Origin: Chryseobacterium luquanense
Lineage (GTDB): Bacteria; Bacteroidota; Bacteroidia; Flavobacteriales; Weeksellaceae
Reading direction: 5' to 3'
DNA length: 64,000 nucleotides
NCBI RefSeq assembly: GCF_026460945.1
Contig: NZ_JAOVZV010000010.1
Location: 1 to 64,000 of the forward strand
Below the pieces are notes generated by a model. The model was not told the DNA's origin, made no database searches, and worked only from the letters and a program-made list of their open reading frames with translations. Both the position numbers and the translations under genes were made by a program. Shown here one piece after another: positions 8,095 to 16,223 of this stretch (position 1 is its first letter; every line of letters begins with the position of its first letter).

Positions 8095-8146
8095 AATTCA
8101 GGCAGTTATTTTGTTATGTAAATTTAAACAAAAATTAAAAAATGAT

Positions 8147-8176
8147 TTGCAATTAAAGAAAAAAGCTTTAAATTTG
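8147..8176 (+). promoter_or_regulatory. Promoter of tRNA-Gln copy 1
   Basis: TTG (8147-8149), 19 nt, then TAAATTTG (8169-8176), ending 15 nt before the tRNA. The second copy has the same geometry. Confidence 0.8.
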
Positions 8177-8191
8177 CATCACTAAAGAAAC

Positions 8192-8262
8192 AGACCCATG
8201 GTGTAACGGTAGCACTCTGGTTTTTGGTACCATCAGTTGGGGTTCGAATCCCTGTGGGTCTA
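8192..8262 (+). tRNA. tRNA-Gln (anticodon UUG), copy 1
   Basis: Acceptor strands 8192-8198 and 8255-8261 pair perfectly, and the T-arm holds G-G-T-T-C-G-A-A-T-C-C. The anticodon loop TTTTGGT places TTG at positions 34-36, which reads CAA. CCA is not encoded. The 71-nt sequence is identical to the copy at 9537-9607. Confidence 0.93.
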
Positions 8263-8265
8263 CAA

Positions 8266-8304
8266 AAAAGCAATCTTCTGAACACCAGTTGATTGCTTTT
8301 TTTT
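8266..8304. terminator. Terminator after tRNA-Gln copy 1
   Basis: Stem of 10 bp (8266-8275 with 8291-8300) followed by a T-run. The A-run on the other side lets it also end the convergent glycosyltransferase gene (stop at 8369). Confidence 0.85.
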
Positions 8305-8368
8305 ATTTTGAATATATCATAAGGAATATAAATATTGACGCAGTATACTCTGAATTTCTGCTACATTA

Positions 8369-9322
8369 TCAATTCATATGATTCACATTTAAGATATTGT
8401 TTTTAATATTTTTTATTTCAACAAATTCTTTAAAAGGACTATCATAATAAGTTTTTAAACTTTCAATTATTGTATTATCCACATTGTTATCAAACTTCCT
8501 TGCAAAAAGATGATTTCCTTCCAATAGAAAACCTAAATCAGTTTGAGTGAAAGTTTTAGGACGCAATTTGATATCTCCATCCGGAATCCAGATAATTGCT
8601 CTTTTATCATCATTTATCAATGTTCCTGCGAAAGATGTATTCATTAATACAGTTTGAAAAAATGATTCATCAGCAATTAATGTATTTAAATAATAATCTT
8701 CAAACTTTTTCACCTCTACATTGTTGGTGATAAATTCACAGCAATTTCTGGTCAAAATCATCCACTGTCCGCCAATGTAAGGAATCACCCCTTTCATAAA
8801 ATCTCTTTTATGAGTCTTATCTGAAATTTTATCCTCTAATTCTTCAAAATAATTCTCAATCCTATTCATTGTTTCAGGTCTGCTTTTTTCCTGATCAGCA
8901 ATTTTTATATAGTTTTTACCATTATTTTTTGATAAAAAGTTTTTTATGATTTCCTGTGATTTAAGTGGGAAATCCTGACCGCTTAAATTGATGAAATAAT
9001 CCCATTTTTTATTCATTTCCAGCAGATATTTCATTCCATCCAACTCTGCCTGAACCATACTGTAGCCACCCCAAATCACATTTTCGCTATCAAGAATATG
9101 TACGTTAAGATAATCCTTTAGAAAGTTCTTTACATCTTCACCAATTTGCTGACTTGCTTTTTTGTCAATATGGATAAGATAGAAATTAGAAGAATCATAA
9201 ATAGCCTTGAAAAGTTTTTTGAATTGATTGGGTAGACGGTGTACCAAAATAAGGTATGCGATACTTACAGATTGTATCGGCATATCAACAATGCCGCTTT
9301 CGCTGATGCAAACATTTTTCAT
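8369..9322 (-). CDS. Core-2/I-branching-type glycosyltransferase (GT14 family)
   Basis: A 317-residue protein with the GT14 pattern: A-Y-L-I-L-V-H-R near residue 25, Y-L-I-H-I-D-K-K, V-I-W-G-G-Y-S-M-V-Q-A-E-L, then F-I-N-L-S-G-Q-D-F-P-L-K-S and a late A-D-E-S-F-F-Q-T. Eukaryotic members add beta-1,6-GlcNAc branches or xylose; bacterial ones usually modify surface polysaccharides, and the substrate here is unknown. There is no signal peptide or membrane helix, so it is probably cytoplasmic. ATG at 9322 is used, though a second Met at residue 14, just before the conserved strand, is possible. The gene lies, oppositely oriented, between two identical tRNA-Gln genes. Confidence 0.85.
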   Translation of the reverse strand: MKNVCISESGIVDMPIQSVSIAYLILVHRLPNQFKKLFKAIYDSSNFYLIHIDKKASQQIGEDVKNFLKDYLNVHILDSENVIWGGYSMVQAELDGMKYLLEMNKKWDYFINLSGQDFPLKSQEIIKNFLSKNNGKNYIKIADQEKSRPETMNRIENYFEELEDKISDKTHKRDFMKGVIPYIGGQWMILTRNCCEFITNNVEVKKFEDYYLNTLIADESFFQTVLMNTSFAGTLINDDKRAIIWIPDGDIKLRPKTFTQTDLGFLLEGNHLFARKFDNNVDNTIIESLKTYYDSPFKEFVEIKNIKNNILNVNHMN

Positions 9323-9490
9323 TTTATATAATTTAAAAATTATGAATGCTTACAACTTATTTTATAAAGTATTAATAGACATTTTTATAAAAATACGATA
9401 ATTAAATCACATTCTTAATATTAAATATGCAAAAGACAGATTGGGATTTTGATTGATCTCTGAAATATTTGAAAAAAGTACATATTTTTT

Positions 9491-9520
9491 TTGCAGTTTT
9501 AGAAATATTTAATAGATTTG
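9491..9520 (+). promoter_or_regulatory. Promoter of tRNA-Gln copy 2
   Basis: TTG (9491-9493), 19 nt, TAGATTTG (9513-9520), ending 16 nt before the tRNA. This mirrors copy 1. Confidence 0.8.
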
Positions 9521-9536
9521 CACCACTAAATAAAAC

Positions 9537-9607
9537 AGACCCATGGTGTAACGGTAGCACTCTGGTTTTTGGTACCATCAGTTGGGGTTCGAATCCCTGT
9601 GGGTCTA
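9537..9607 (+). tRNA. tRNA-Gln (anticodon UUG), copy 2
   Basis: Base-for-base identical to the tRNA-Gln at 8192-8262. The upstream DNA back to the -7 box is also clearly related (shared TTTGCA, then CACTAAA), while the downstream DNA diverges within a few bases. Confidence 0.93.
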
Positions 9608-9608
9608 C

Positions 9609-9640
9609 AAACCACTCTTTTTAAAGAGTGGTTTTTGTTT
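9609..9640 (+). terminator. Terminator after tRNA-Gln copy 2
   Basis: Stem of 12 bp (9609-9620 with 9623-9634) directly at the tRNA 3' end, followed by a T-rich run. Confidence 0.8.
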
Positions 9641-9696
9641 TTTTATAATAATGAAATTTTGGTTCGAAAAAGCAATCATCCTAGTTTCGTAAAACT

Positions 9697-9782
9697 AGCC
9701 CAGATCGAAACGGTATCCTTTTTTTTATTGAAAAGAAAATAGGGTTGGATAAAAAAGATATAGTGGAGAGCTGGAAAAAGCT
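9697..9782 (+). ncRNA. Candidate structured RNA element, possibly Flavo-1-like
   Basis: Three nested pairings are visible: AGC (9697-9699) with GCT (9780-9782), CCAG (9700-9703) with CTGG (9771-9774), and TATCC (9714-9718) with GGATA (9747-9751). Between them lie the blocks ATCGAAACGG and GATATAGTGGAGAG. From memory, elements of the form AGCCC-GAT-GAA-CGG-ATCC ... GGATATAG-GGA-AGC-GGG-AAGCT recur in intergenic DNA of Flavobacteriia; the Flavo-1 RNA family is a possible match, but the name is a recollection, not a search result. Strand is taken from that orientation. No promoter was identified. Confidence 0.45.
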
Positions 9783-9821
9783 TCAAATAAAAAAAATCTT
9801 TTCGATGTAGTGAAATAGCTC

Positions 9822-12800
9822 CTAAAAACTTGCTTTTACCTGCATACTTCCAATGTGAATTGTTCTTTCACCGGAATTTCTTCCTTCATAATTTAAATTC
9901 AACTGTAAGAAAGAGTTGATTGCCTGTTGAATAAACACGCTCCAAACCTGGTTTTTCCCTGGTTTTAATCCATCGAGCATTTGGTTTCCGACAATACTGA
10001 AGCTGTTTCCAGTAAAGTCATTATTGATAAATGAGAAGTTTCCTCTGATGGATGTTTTCTTTCGCTCCCATTGAATGGTTCCTGTAATATCAAACGCTTT
10101 TAAAAGTTCTTCACCGTCTTTTCTCTGTTTTTCGCGGTAAGCCGATGAGAATTCTGCCTGAATGGCGTCTGTGAATTTATAAGTCGCTTTTGGTTTTGTC
10201 TCGAAATTATTAAGTCTGTAATCTCTTGTCGTAAATAATTGGGATGAATTTTTCAAATCGTGAACGGAATTTTCCCAATCAACCCTGAATTCTTTATTAA
10301 ACCAATATCCGATATTCACGAAGTGAGAAGTCTGATTACGCTCTTCGTTACTGAAATTGGCATTGATAAGGTTGTCATTTTGTATGAAGCGGTAATTTCC
10401 GTTCCAACCAGATTTTTCGGTAGGATTAAACTGCATCGACATCAAAATATTCTGGTTTTTAAGAATTTGATTTTCACCTTTTTCAAAAGGATTCAAAACC
10501 AAAACTTTATCTTTTTTATAGAATGAATTTTGAGAATTTAGTGAAATATTGAAATTCCAACGTTTTAAAAACTTATTTTCAGAACTGAAAATCACCGCAG
10601 GATTTACGAATAAAGCCAGCTGTAATTTGTTTTTATTAGACGGAATATAGCGTACTGAATTGGTATAAACTCTGATGTATTGCGCCAAATCCGAATACTC
10701 TGCAATTTCAAATTCGTCAAGTTGTTGTACTCCGTCACCATTATAATCCGTCCATTTATAAATTCCCTGTCCATCAGTAACTTTAATGTACTGAAATTCT
10801 CTTTGCGCTTCCTGTCCGTTTCCTAACTCGTAAAATGCCTGAAGTCGCATCCCGTTTTTGAAAAGCTGTTGATTGTATAAAATATTTCCAACCACAAAAT
10901 CTTTATTCTGATTGATATCTACATCATCATTTTTATAGAAGAATTTTCTGTAGTGGAGTAGTGCGTTTAAAGTTGTTTTTTCAGTTTTAATAATCTGGCT
11001 TTCTGCCATAAAACCTAAAATCCTGTTCATGTTTTGAAGTCGGTTGTCACGCACCGAGTCATTATCTCTTACATAAACTTTAGATAAAAGTTTTGTTCTT
11101 GCGCTGTCACCGATTTTCTTTTGTACGAATAATTCTTTCCAGCTGAAACTCGTTACATCCATCAAGCCGGTGTCGTTGTACTTTTTCTCATTATGTTCCA
11201 TGCTTCCGCCGACTGCCCAACTTCCTTTTTTGCCGGTATATTCAGTTCCTGCTCCTCCACGAATGAATTTTGTGTCCTGAAGAATAGCATTGGTATTCAG
11301 GTAAGATAAATTTCCTTTTGTGTTGAATTTTCCTTTAATCCATCCAAAATCAAGATCATTTTTTGTTCCTTTATAAGAATCCTGTTCGTCAAGATAATTG
11401 ATTCTGTAGTTTAAAGTTGATTTGTTATTCCATTTGTTTAAAAAGCTAAAAATAAAACGGTTTTGCGTTAAACCATTAAATTCTTTGGCCAAGTTGAAGT
11501 CACGTGAGAATTCTACATCATTGATTCGATCTAAAATATGGAACTGTTTATCGATATATTGATATTCAAAACTCGGAGTTCCTTTCCAACTATTCTTTGT
11601 AAATGTTTTATTTCCGAAAATTCTTGCAGCGTACCCTAAATTTTGGTCTGAATCTTTTGAAGAAAATAAATTGATGTCATAGTTACTCATCGAAACATCC
11701 GCACCGATTTTTCCATCCTTCAACAGATATTCAGAATTAAAAGTATAAACCTGAGCTTTTTGTGGGGAAGGAAGTTTTCTTACTGCTCTATAGTCTCCCT
11801 GATTTGGACCAACGTATTCGAAAACTCGCCCGTTATTGGTAGTTTGAGTTAACTTATAATCTCCCAAATTTGCTCCAAAATAAGTAAATGAAACCTGATA
11901 TAAGGTTTGTGTGGCATCTGTTGAAAATTGGTAGTAGTTTCCATTAACTCCTGGAACAAGACTGTATAAGATTTTATTTACATCAAATTCGGCAACGACT
12001 CCGGAAGGCGCATACATTAAATTGGAATCATTTCCCGCATCTGCTAAAATCTGCTCGTCTTCTTTTGATAAATTTAAAGCTAGCGGAGCATTTTTATTGT
12101 CATTTTCCATGAACCAATTCAATCCGATTCTTAGTTTTTCTCTTTGATGCTGAAGTTTTCCGGTAAATAAATATCTGGAATAATTTCTATTTGCATAATT
12201 AAATGAAATCGTAATGAAATTCTGCTGAAATATCGGTCGGAAACTGGTAAATGTAACCTCTCCCGTATTATAATTAATAATGTAATCCTGATTTTCTCCA
12301 CGTTTCATCAAAATACCGTCGATAAAAACCTGCTCCGAGCCTGAAATCAAAGTAATAAACTGTTCGCCATTTTTCCCTGTTAAACGATAAGGTCCCTGAT
12401 TTCCTTCAATCCCCTGAAAACGGATTCTGTGAAATTCACTTCGGGCAACACCCGCTGAAATATCTACAAAAGTCTTGTTGTCGGTTCCAAACTGGGTCTG
12501 AAACTGAATTCCCATACTTCGACGTTGGTATTTGGCGAAATAATTCTTGTCATCTACAAGATCTAAATGTCCCGCTCTAAGAATAGATTTATCCTTAATA
12601 TTAAGCTGCATATAAATTTTGTCAAATTCCTCCAAAGTCTGCGTGTAACCATCTGCCTGAATCGGTAGGTTATGATCTGAAATACTGGCTAAAACAGTAA
12701 CATCTTTCGATAATTTTCCGGAAATCTGAAGATCCATTGAGCTTTGAACCGATTGTCCCTGATTGTTACCAAAAGTAATTCCTCGAATGATGGAACCTTT

Positions 12801-13085
12801 AGAATTTAGCTCTCCTAAAAATCTTTTGGAATCATTTTTAGCTAAAACAGCTTCATCAACAATAATTCGGTTGCTGGTTTTTACAAAATCCATCGTGTCT
12901 TTCGCAAAAATATCCTGTCCGAATTTTAAAGCAAGAATACTGTCTTTCTTCTTTGTAAATATACTGTCATTCTTAGCTGAGGCGGAATCTTTTGGAATAT
13001 TGGGATTTTTCCATGTAAATATTTGGGCATTATTCGATGATAAGCCCATGAGAAATACGAAGAATATCAGTATAGAATTCCGCAA
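9822..13085 (-). CDS. Large outer-membrane beta-barrel protein, unknown function
   Basis: A 1087-residue protein with a signal peptide (I-L-I-F-F-V-F-L-M-G-L-S, cleavage near Asn-Ala-Gln, residues 19-21), a low-complexity Ser/Lys/Asp region, then a conserved-looking block G-S-I-I-R-G-I-T-F-G-N-N-Q near residue 97. The remainder is a long series of amphipathic strands ending in Ser-Phe, as in outer-membrane barrels. The N-terminal block resembles large Bacteroidetes envelope proteins, but it is less than half the length of SprA and lacks a TonB plug. No ATG is available upstream of the signal peptide; the frame opens with TTG at 13085, with an in-frame TAG ten codons upstream. Confidence 0.7.
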   Translation of the reverse strand: MRNSILIFFVFLMGLSSNNAQIFTWKNPNIPKDSASAKNDSIFTKKKDSILALKFGQDIFAKDTMDFVKTSNRIIVDEAVLAKNDSKRFLGELNSKGSIIRGITFGNNQGQSVQSSMDLQISGKLSKDVTVLASISDHNLPIQADGYTQTLEEFDKIYMQLNIKDKSILRAGHLDLVDDKNYFAKYQRRSMGIQFQTQFGTDNKTFVDISAGVARSEFHRIRFQGIEGNQGPYRLTGKNGEQFITLISGSEQVFIDGILMKRGENQDYIINYNTGEVTFTSFRPIFQQNFITISFNYANRNYSRYLFTGKLQHQREKLRIGLNWFMENDNKNAPLALNLSKEDEQILADAGNDSNLMYAPSGVVAEFDVNKILYSLVPGVNGNYYQFSTDATQTLYQVSFTYFGANLGDYKLTQTTNNGRVFEYVGPNQGDYRAVRKLPSPQKAQVYTFNSEYLLKDGKIGADVSMSNYDINLFSSKDSDQNLGYAARIFGNKTFTKNSWKGTPSFEYQYIDKQFHILDRINDVEFSRDFNLAKEFNGLTQNRFIFSFLNKWNNKSTLNYRINYLDEQDSYKGTKNDLDFGWIKGKFNTKGNLSYLNTNAILQDTKFIRGGAGTEYTGKKGSWAVGGSMEHNEKKYNDTGLMDVTSFSWKELFVQKKIGDSARTKLLSKVYVRDNDSVRDNRLQNMNRILGFMAESQIIKTEKTTLNALLHYRKFFYKNDDVDINQNKDFVVGNILYNQQLFKNGMRLQAFYELGNGQEAQREFQYIKVTDGQGIYKWTDYNGDGVQQLDEFEIAEYSDLAQYIRVYTNSVRYIPSNKNKLQLALFVNPAVIFSSENKFLKRWNFNISLNSQNSFYKKDKVLVLNPFEKGENQILKNQNILMSMQFNPTEKSGWNGNYRFIQNDNLINANFSNEERNQTSHFVNIGYWFNKEFRVDWENSVHDLKNSSQLFTTRDYRLNNFETKPKATYKFTDAIQAEFSSAYREKQRKDGEELLKAFDITGTIQWERKKTSIRGNFSFINNDFTGNSFSIVGNQMLDGLKPGKNQVWSVFIQQAINSFLQLNLNYEGRNSGERTIHIGSMQVKASF

Positions 13086-13169
13086 TCCTTTAAAAATAAT
13101 TTGTAAAAATAGCTAAAAAATGTGAGTGACACGGCTATTAGCATTATTAACAGAAAATTAACCTTATTA

Positions 13170-13201
13170 TTGTCTCAAATGAAAAAATAGCCTTATTTTT
13201 G
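13170..13201 (+). promoter_or_regulatory. Promoter of the first T9SS cargo gene
   Basis: TTG (13170-13172), 21 nt, TATTTTTG (13194-13201), 33 nt before the ATG at 13235. Confidence 0.7.
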
Positions 13202-13234
13202 CTATGTAAATTATTAATAATTAAAAATTAAGTT

Positions 13235-14023
13235 ATGAAAAAGATCTTTACAGTTTTAGGAATTGTTGCAGTTGCTACATTTGCAAATGCACAAAACTTA
13301 ATTACAAATCCAGGTTTTGAATCTTGGGATGCAACTACTACCCCAGCAAAACCTACAGGTTGGACTTTCGTAAGTAACACAGTAGAGCAAGGTACAGGAG
13401 CTGCTTTTGTTCATGGTGGTAATAGTTCATTAAAAGCTGTAACGGAAGCTACAGGAAGTCTTAGTTCTTATATTGACGTTCCTGCAACTGCAAATACAAC
13501 CTACACGCTTGGCTACTGGGTTTTAGACAATGATGCTAATGCAAGAGGAAGAGTTTGGGTTCAAGCAAGAACAGCAACTGCGAACCTTACTTGGACTGGA
13601 GTGGGAAATTTTCAGCCTAGCGCATATAGTACAGATAATACAGCTTGGACATTTGTAACTGCTACCGCTACAACTCCTGCTAATACAGAAATATTAAGAT
13701 TTGACCTAAGAACTTATTCTGTTGGTTCTGGTTTAGGAACAGTTTATTATGATGATGTGAATTTACAAGTTGGTGCTACATTGGGAACTGCAGAAATTCC
13801 TCATTCAAAACACAGATTAATTAAGTTTTCTGTAGTAGATTCTAGCTTAACTTTTGCTACTAAATCTGCAGTTGAGATTTACGATGTTAATGGTAAAATA
13901 GTAAGAAAAGCTGATGTTAATGACAATACTACTCTTAATGTTAGTGATTTAGCTGCAGGAGTTTATTTTGTAAAAGGATTAGCAAACGGTTCTCTTTCTT
14001 CTCAGAAATTTATTAAAAAATAA
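13235..14023 (+). CDS. Secreted carbohydrate-binding-like protein with T9SS type A sorting domain
   Basis: A 262-residue protein. The signal peptide is residues 1-19 (cleavage after A-N-A). A domain beginning N-L-I-T-N-P-G-F-E-S-W (about 21-175) has the start and W/Y-rich beta-sandwich pattern of CBM4/9-type carbohydrate-binding modules. The last 75 residues form a T9SS type A sorting domain: V-E-I-Y-D-V-N-G-K-I-V, L-A-A-G-V-Y-F-V, ending S-S-Q-K-F-I-K-K. It is therefore exported by Sec, crosses the outer membrane through T9SS and is probably surface-attached. No catalytic domain is seen, so an adhesive or binding role is inferred. Confidence 0.85.
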   Translation: MKKIFTVLGIVAVATFANAQNLITNPGFESWDATTTPAKPTGWTFVSNTVEQGTGAAFVHGGNSSLKAVTEATGSLSSYIDVPATANTTYTLGYWVLDNDANARGRVWVQARTATANLTWTGVGNFQPSAYSTDNTAWTFVTATATTPANTEILRFDLRTYSVGSGLGTVYYDDVNLQVGATLGTAEIPHSKHRLIKFSVVDSSLTFATKSAVEIYDVNGKIVRKADVNDNTTLNVSDLAAGVYFVKGLANGSLSSQKFIKK

Positions 14024-14046
14024 AGTTTTAACTTTTATATCAATAT

Positions 14047-14074
14047 AAAGCCGCCTATTCAGGGCGGTTTTTTT
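14047..14074 (+). terminator. Terminator of the first T9SS cargo gene
   Basis: Stem AAAGCCGCC (14047-14055) with GGCGGTTTT (14063-14071), including one G-T pair, followed by more T. Confidence 0.85.
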
Positions 14075-14141
14075 GTATGTATTGCATATTTTTATTTATT
14101 GATAATTTAATAGATGTGGTATATTGTTGTTTATTTGGTAT

Positions 14142-14149
14142 TAATTTTG
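14142..14149 (+). promoter_or_regulatory. Candidate -7 element for the lamin-tail protein
   Basis: TAATTTTG, 35 nt before the ATG at 14185. The closest TTG (14124-14126) leaves a 15-nt spacer, shorter than usual. Confidence 0.45.
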
Positions 14150-14184
14150 CTTAAATTACATTAAACCAATCAAAATATCACGTT

Positions 14185-15042
14185 ATGAAAAAAGTATTTA
14201 CTTTTATCGGGCTAGTCTCGATAGCAGCATTTTCTAATGCTCAGATTGTAATTAATGAAATCTATTCTGGTGGTGGAATCTTAGGAGCCGCTATTACCAA
14301 TGATTTTATAGAACTGAAAAACATTGGTGCTTCCTCGGCTTCTCTTAACGGGGCAACTCTTCAATATGCCTCTTCAACAGGAGCTTTTACACAGTACAAT
14401 ACCTTACCCAATGTCACTCTTGCTCCCGGACAAACTTTCCTTGTTCAGCATGGAACTGATGGATTTGGAGGATTGATTAATCTGATAAATCCTAATCTCA
14501 TAGTTAGCGTTTTGCTTAATTTAGACGGGTCTCCTGCTGTTGGAGTAGGAGTAGGTCTTGCGCTTACATCTGGAAAAGTTGCTTTGGCAAGTAATACAAC
14601 ACAGGTTACGGGACCTACAGCTTCTAATGTTCTCGATTTTGTAGGATATGGATCAGCAAATCAATATGAAGGAACTGGAACGGCTCCATCACCAACTATT
14701 TTAAATTCAATCACAAGAACAAGTGGAGATACGAACAATAATTCTGTTGATTTTACAGTGACATTACCAACTCCACAGTCATCAGGAACTTTAGCAGTGA
14801 ATGATGTAAATAATGCTAAACGGTCTGAATTTATCAAAAATTCTTTGGTGAAAAGTGATGAGATTACTTTCGGAGCTGATGTGAAAGATGTAAAAGTTTA
14901 TACTTTATCTGGTCAATTAGTGAAAACTTCTTCCATAAAAGCCAACGGAACTTTAAATGTTGCTGAACTAGCTGAAGGTAATTATATTGTTACAGGAACT
15001 ATAAATAATCAATTGGTTTCTCAGAAAATTTTGAAAGATTAG
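14185..15042 (+). CDS. Secreted lamin-tail domain protein with T9SS type A sorting domain
   Basis: A 285-residue protein: signal peptide (1-19), then I-V-I-N-E-I-Y-S-G-G-G at 20-30 and D-F-I-E-L-K-N-I-G, the hallmark opening of a lamin-tail domain (LTD). A C-terminal sorting domain (V-K-V-Y-T-L-S-G-Q-L-V-K, L-A-E-G-N-Y-I-V, ending S-Q-K-I-L-K-D) directs export by T9SS. LTDs are common accessory domains on secreted nucleases and surface proteins; this one has no enzymatic partner. It has the same layout as the preceding gene, with an unrelated N-terminal module. Confidence 0.85.
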   Translation: MKKVFTFIGLVSIAAFSNAQIVINEIYSGGGILGAAITNDFIELKNIGASSASLNGATLQYASSTGAFTQYNTLPNVTLAPGQTFLVQHGTDGFGGLINLINPNLIVSVLLNLDGSPAVGVGVGLALTSGKVALASNTTQVTGPTASNVLDFVGYGSANQYEGTGTAPSPTILNSITRTSGDTNNNSVDFTVTLPTPQSSGTLAVNDVNNAKRSEFIKNSLVKSDEITFGADVKDVKVYTLSGQLVKTSSIKANGTLNVAELAEGNYIVTGTINNQLVSQKILKD

Positions 15043-15067
15043 TTTTTTATTACTACACATTTATAAA

Positions 15068-15091
15068 AGCAGCTGTCATTTGACAGCTGTT
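15068..15091 (+). terminator. Hairpin after the lamin-tail gene
   Basis: A 9-bp stem CAGCTGTCA (15070-15078) with TGACAGCTG (15081-15089) just after the stop. It lacks a proper T-run, so termination is less certain. The same CAGCTGTC stem is used in the terminator at 17954. Confidence 0.55.
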
Positions 15092-15508
15092 ATCTTTGGT
15101 TTAAGATTTTTTTGATATGTCGAAAGTTTTAGTACATCTTTAATCATCTTGCTGTGATGAAAATTTTTTTTGATGGTGATTTATTTTTGAGTTTTCAAGT
15201 GAAGCTTTATAAGTTTTAAACTTACCTTGATGAATTAATAAATTTACCTTAATAAGTTAGATATTGATAAAATGACTTTAAATAGGTGGAAATACGCAAT
15301 AATCGTCATTGATGTGAAGAGAACTTTTAAAAAAAATACAGTGTGAATTGTTTTATTTAATTTTAATATAGTCTTTAAATTTTTTGATCTTAATCTATCG
15401 ATGTTTTATATTTAAAGTGATTAAAAAAATATTAATTCTTCTATGTATGATTTTTGTAAGATTATTTTACCTATTTTAGATGCACAATAATCAACAAAAT
15501 TTTTAACT
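15092..15508. other. AT-rich spacer without recognised features
   Basis: About 420 bases of very AT-rich DNA with no ORF of note, no TAnnTTTG box at the right place and no clear repeat. The promoter for the gene at 15509 must lie here but was not identified. Confidence 0.4.
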
Positions 15509-16204
15509 ATGAAAAAAGCAATTATCTTTTTGAGTATCCTTTGTGGACTAAACGCAAGTGCACAATCTTCTTGGTCTTTAACCGGAAACTCGGGAACCAA
15601 CCCACAAAATAATTTTATTGGAACTACAGATGCTAATAATTTGGTATTTAAGACTAATAATGTGATAAGATTTCAAGTTACAGGTAATGGGTCTAATGTT
15701 TTTTATGGTGCTGATGTAATGGGCAGGTTCGCAAATTACATAGATGATATTTCCATAGATGGATTTAGAGTTTTAGATGAGATGAATGGGTATAATTATA
15801 TGCGCGTTGATGGCAAAAATAAGATTGTATATTTACAGGAAAAACTAGGGAAAGTTGTCATAGGATCTTCAACTTTGGCAGATTGCTCCGATTGTAATGA
15901 ATACAAGCTTTTCGTAAATGAAGGTATCCGTACAGAAAAAGTAAAAGTAGACATTGCGGCAAATAATGGATGGGCTGATTATGTTTTTGCAAAAGATTAC
16001 AAATTGATGCCATTAAAAGAATTAGATCAGTTTATCAATAAAAATGGTCACTTACCGGAAGTTCCTACTACAGAAGAAGCCATCAAAAATGGGATTGAGC
16101 TAAAGGAAATGAACATTCTTCTCCTGAAAAAAATAGAAGAGCTTACGCTTTATACAATTGAGCAGCAAAAGAGAATTGAAGCGCTAGAGAACAAATCTAA
16201 ATAA
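15509..16204 (+). CDS. Secreted protein with S74/tail-fibre-like C-terminal region
   Basis: A 231-residue protein with a signal peptide (1-18, ending A-S-A-Q). Middle parts read like the repetitive 'N-V-I-R-F-Q-V-T-G-N-G' strands of Bacteroidetes tail-fibre-like proteins. The C-terminal third (W-A-D-Y-V-F, Y-K-L-M-P-L-K-E-L, G-H-L-P-E-V-P, then a coiled coil E-M-N-I-L-L-L-K-K-I-E-E-L-T) is a recurring module near peptidase S74-type chaperone domains. No T9SS sorting domain is present. It lies 19 nt upstream of the next secreted protein and is probably co-transcribed with it. Confidence 0.65.
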   Translation: MKKAIIFLSILCGLNASAQSSWSLTGNSGTNPQNNFIGTTDANNLVFKTNNVIRFQVTGNGSNVFYGADVMGRFANYIDDISIDGFRVLDEMNGYNYMRVDGKNKIVYLQEKLGKVVIGSSTLADCSDCNEYKLFVNEGIRTEKVKVDIAANNGWADYVFAKDYKLMPLKELDQFINKNGHLPEVPTTEEAIKNGIELKEMNILLLKKIEELTLYTIEQQKRIEALENKSK

Positions 16205-16223
16205 TTTATATAAAATTAAAAAT

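Noticed and set aside
8192-9607. Integrative element between the two tRNA-Gln copies
   Set aside because: No integrase, transposase or clear attachment-site boundaries were found; only the duplication itself is reported.
10260-10526. Open reading frame of 88 codons on the plus strand
   Set aside because: It lies inside the 1087-residue outer-membrane protein on the other strand, has no promoter or family match, and is a shadow of that coding region.
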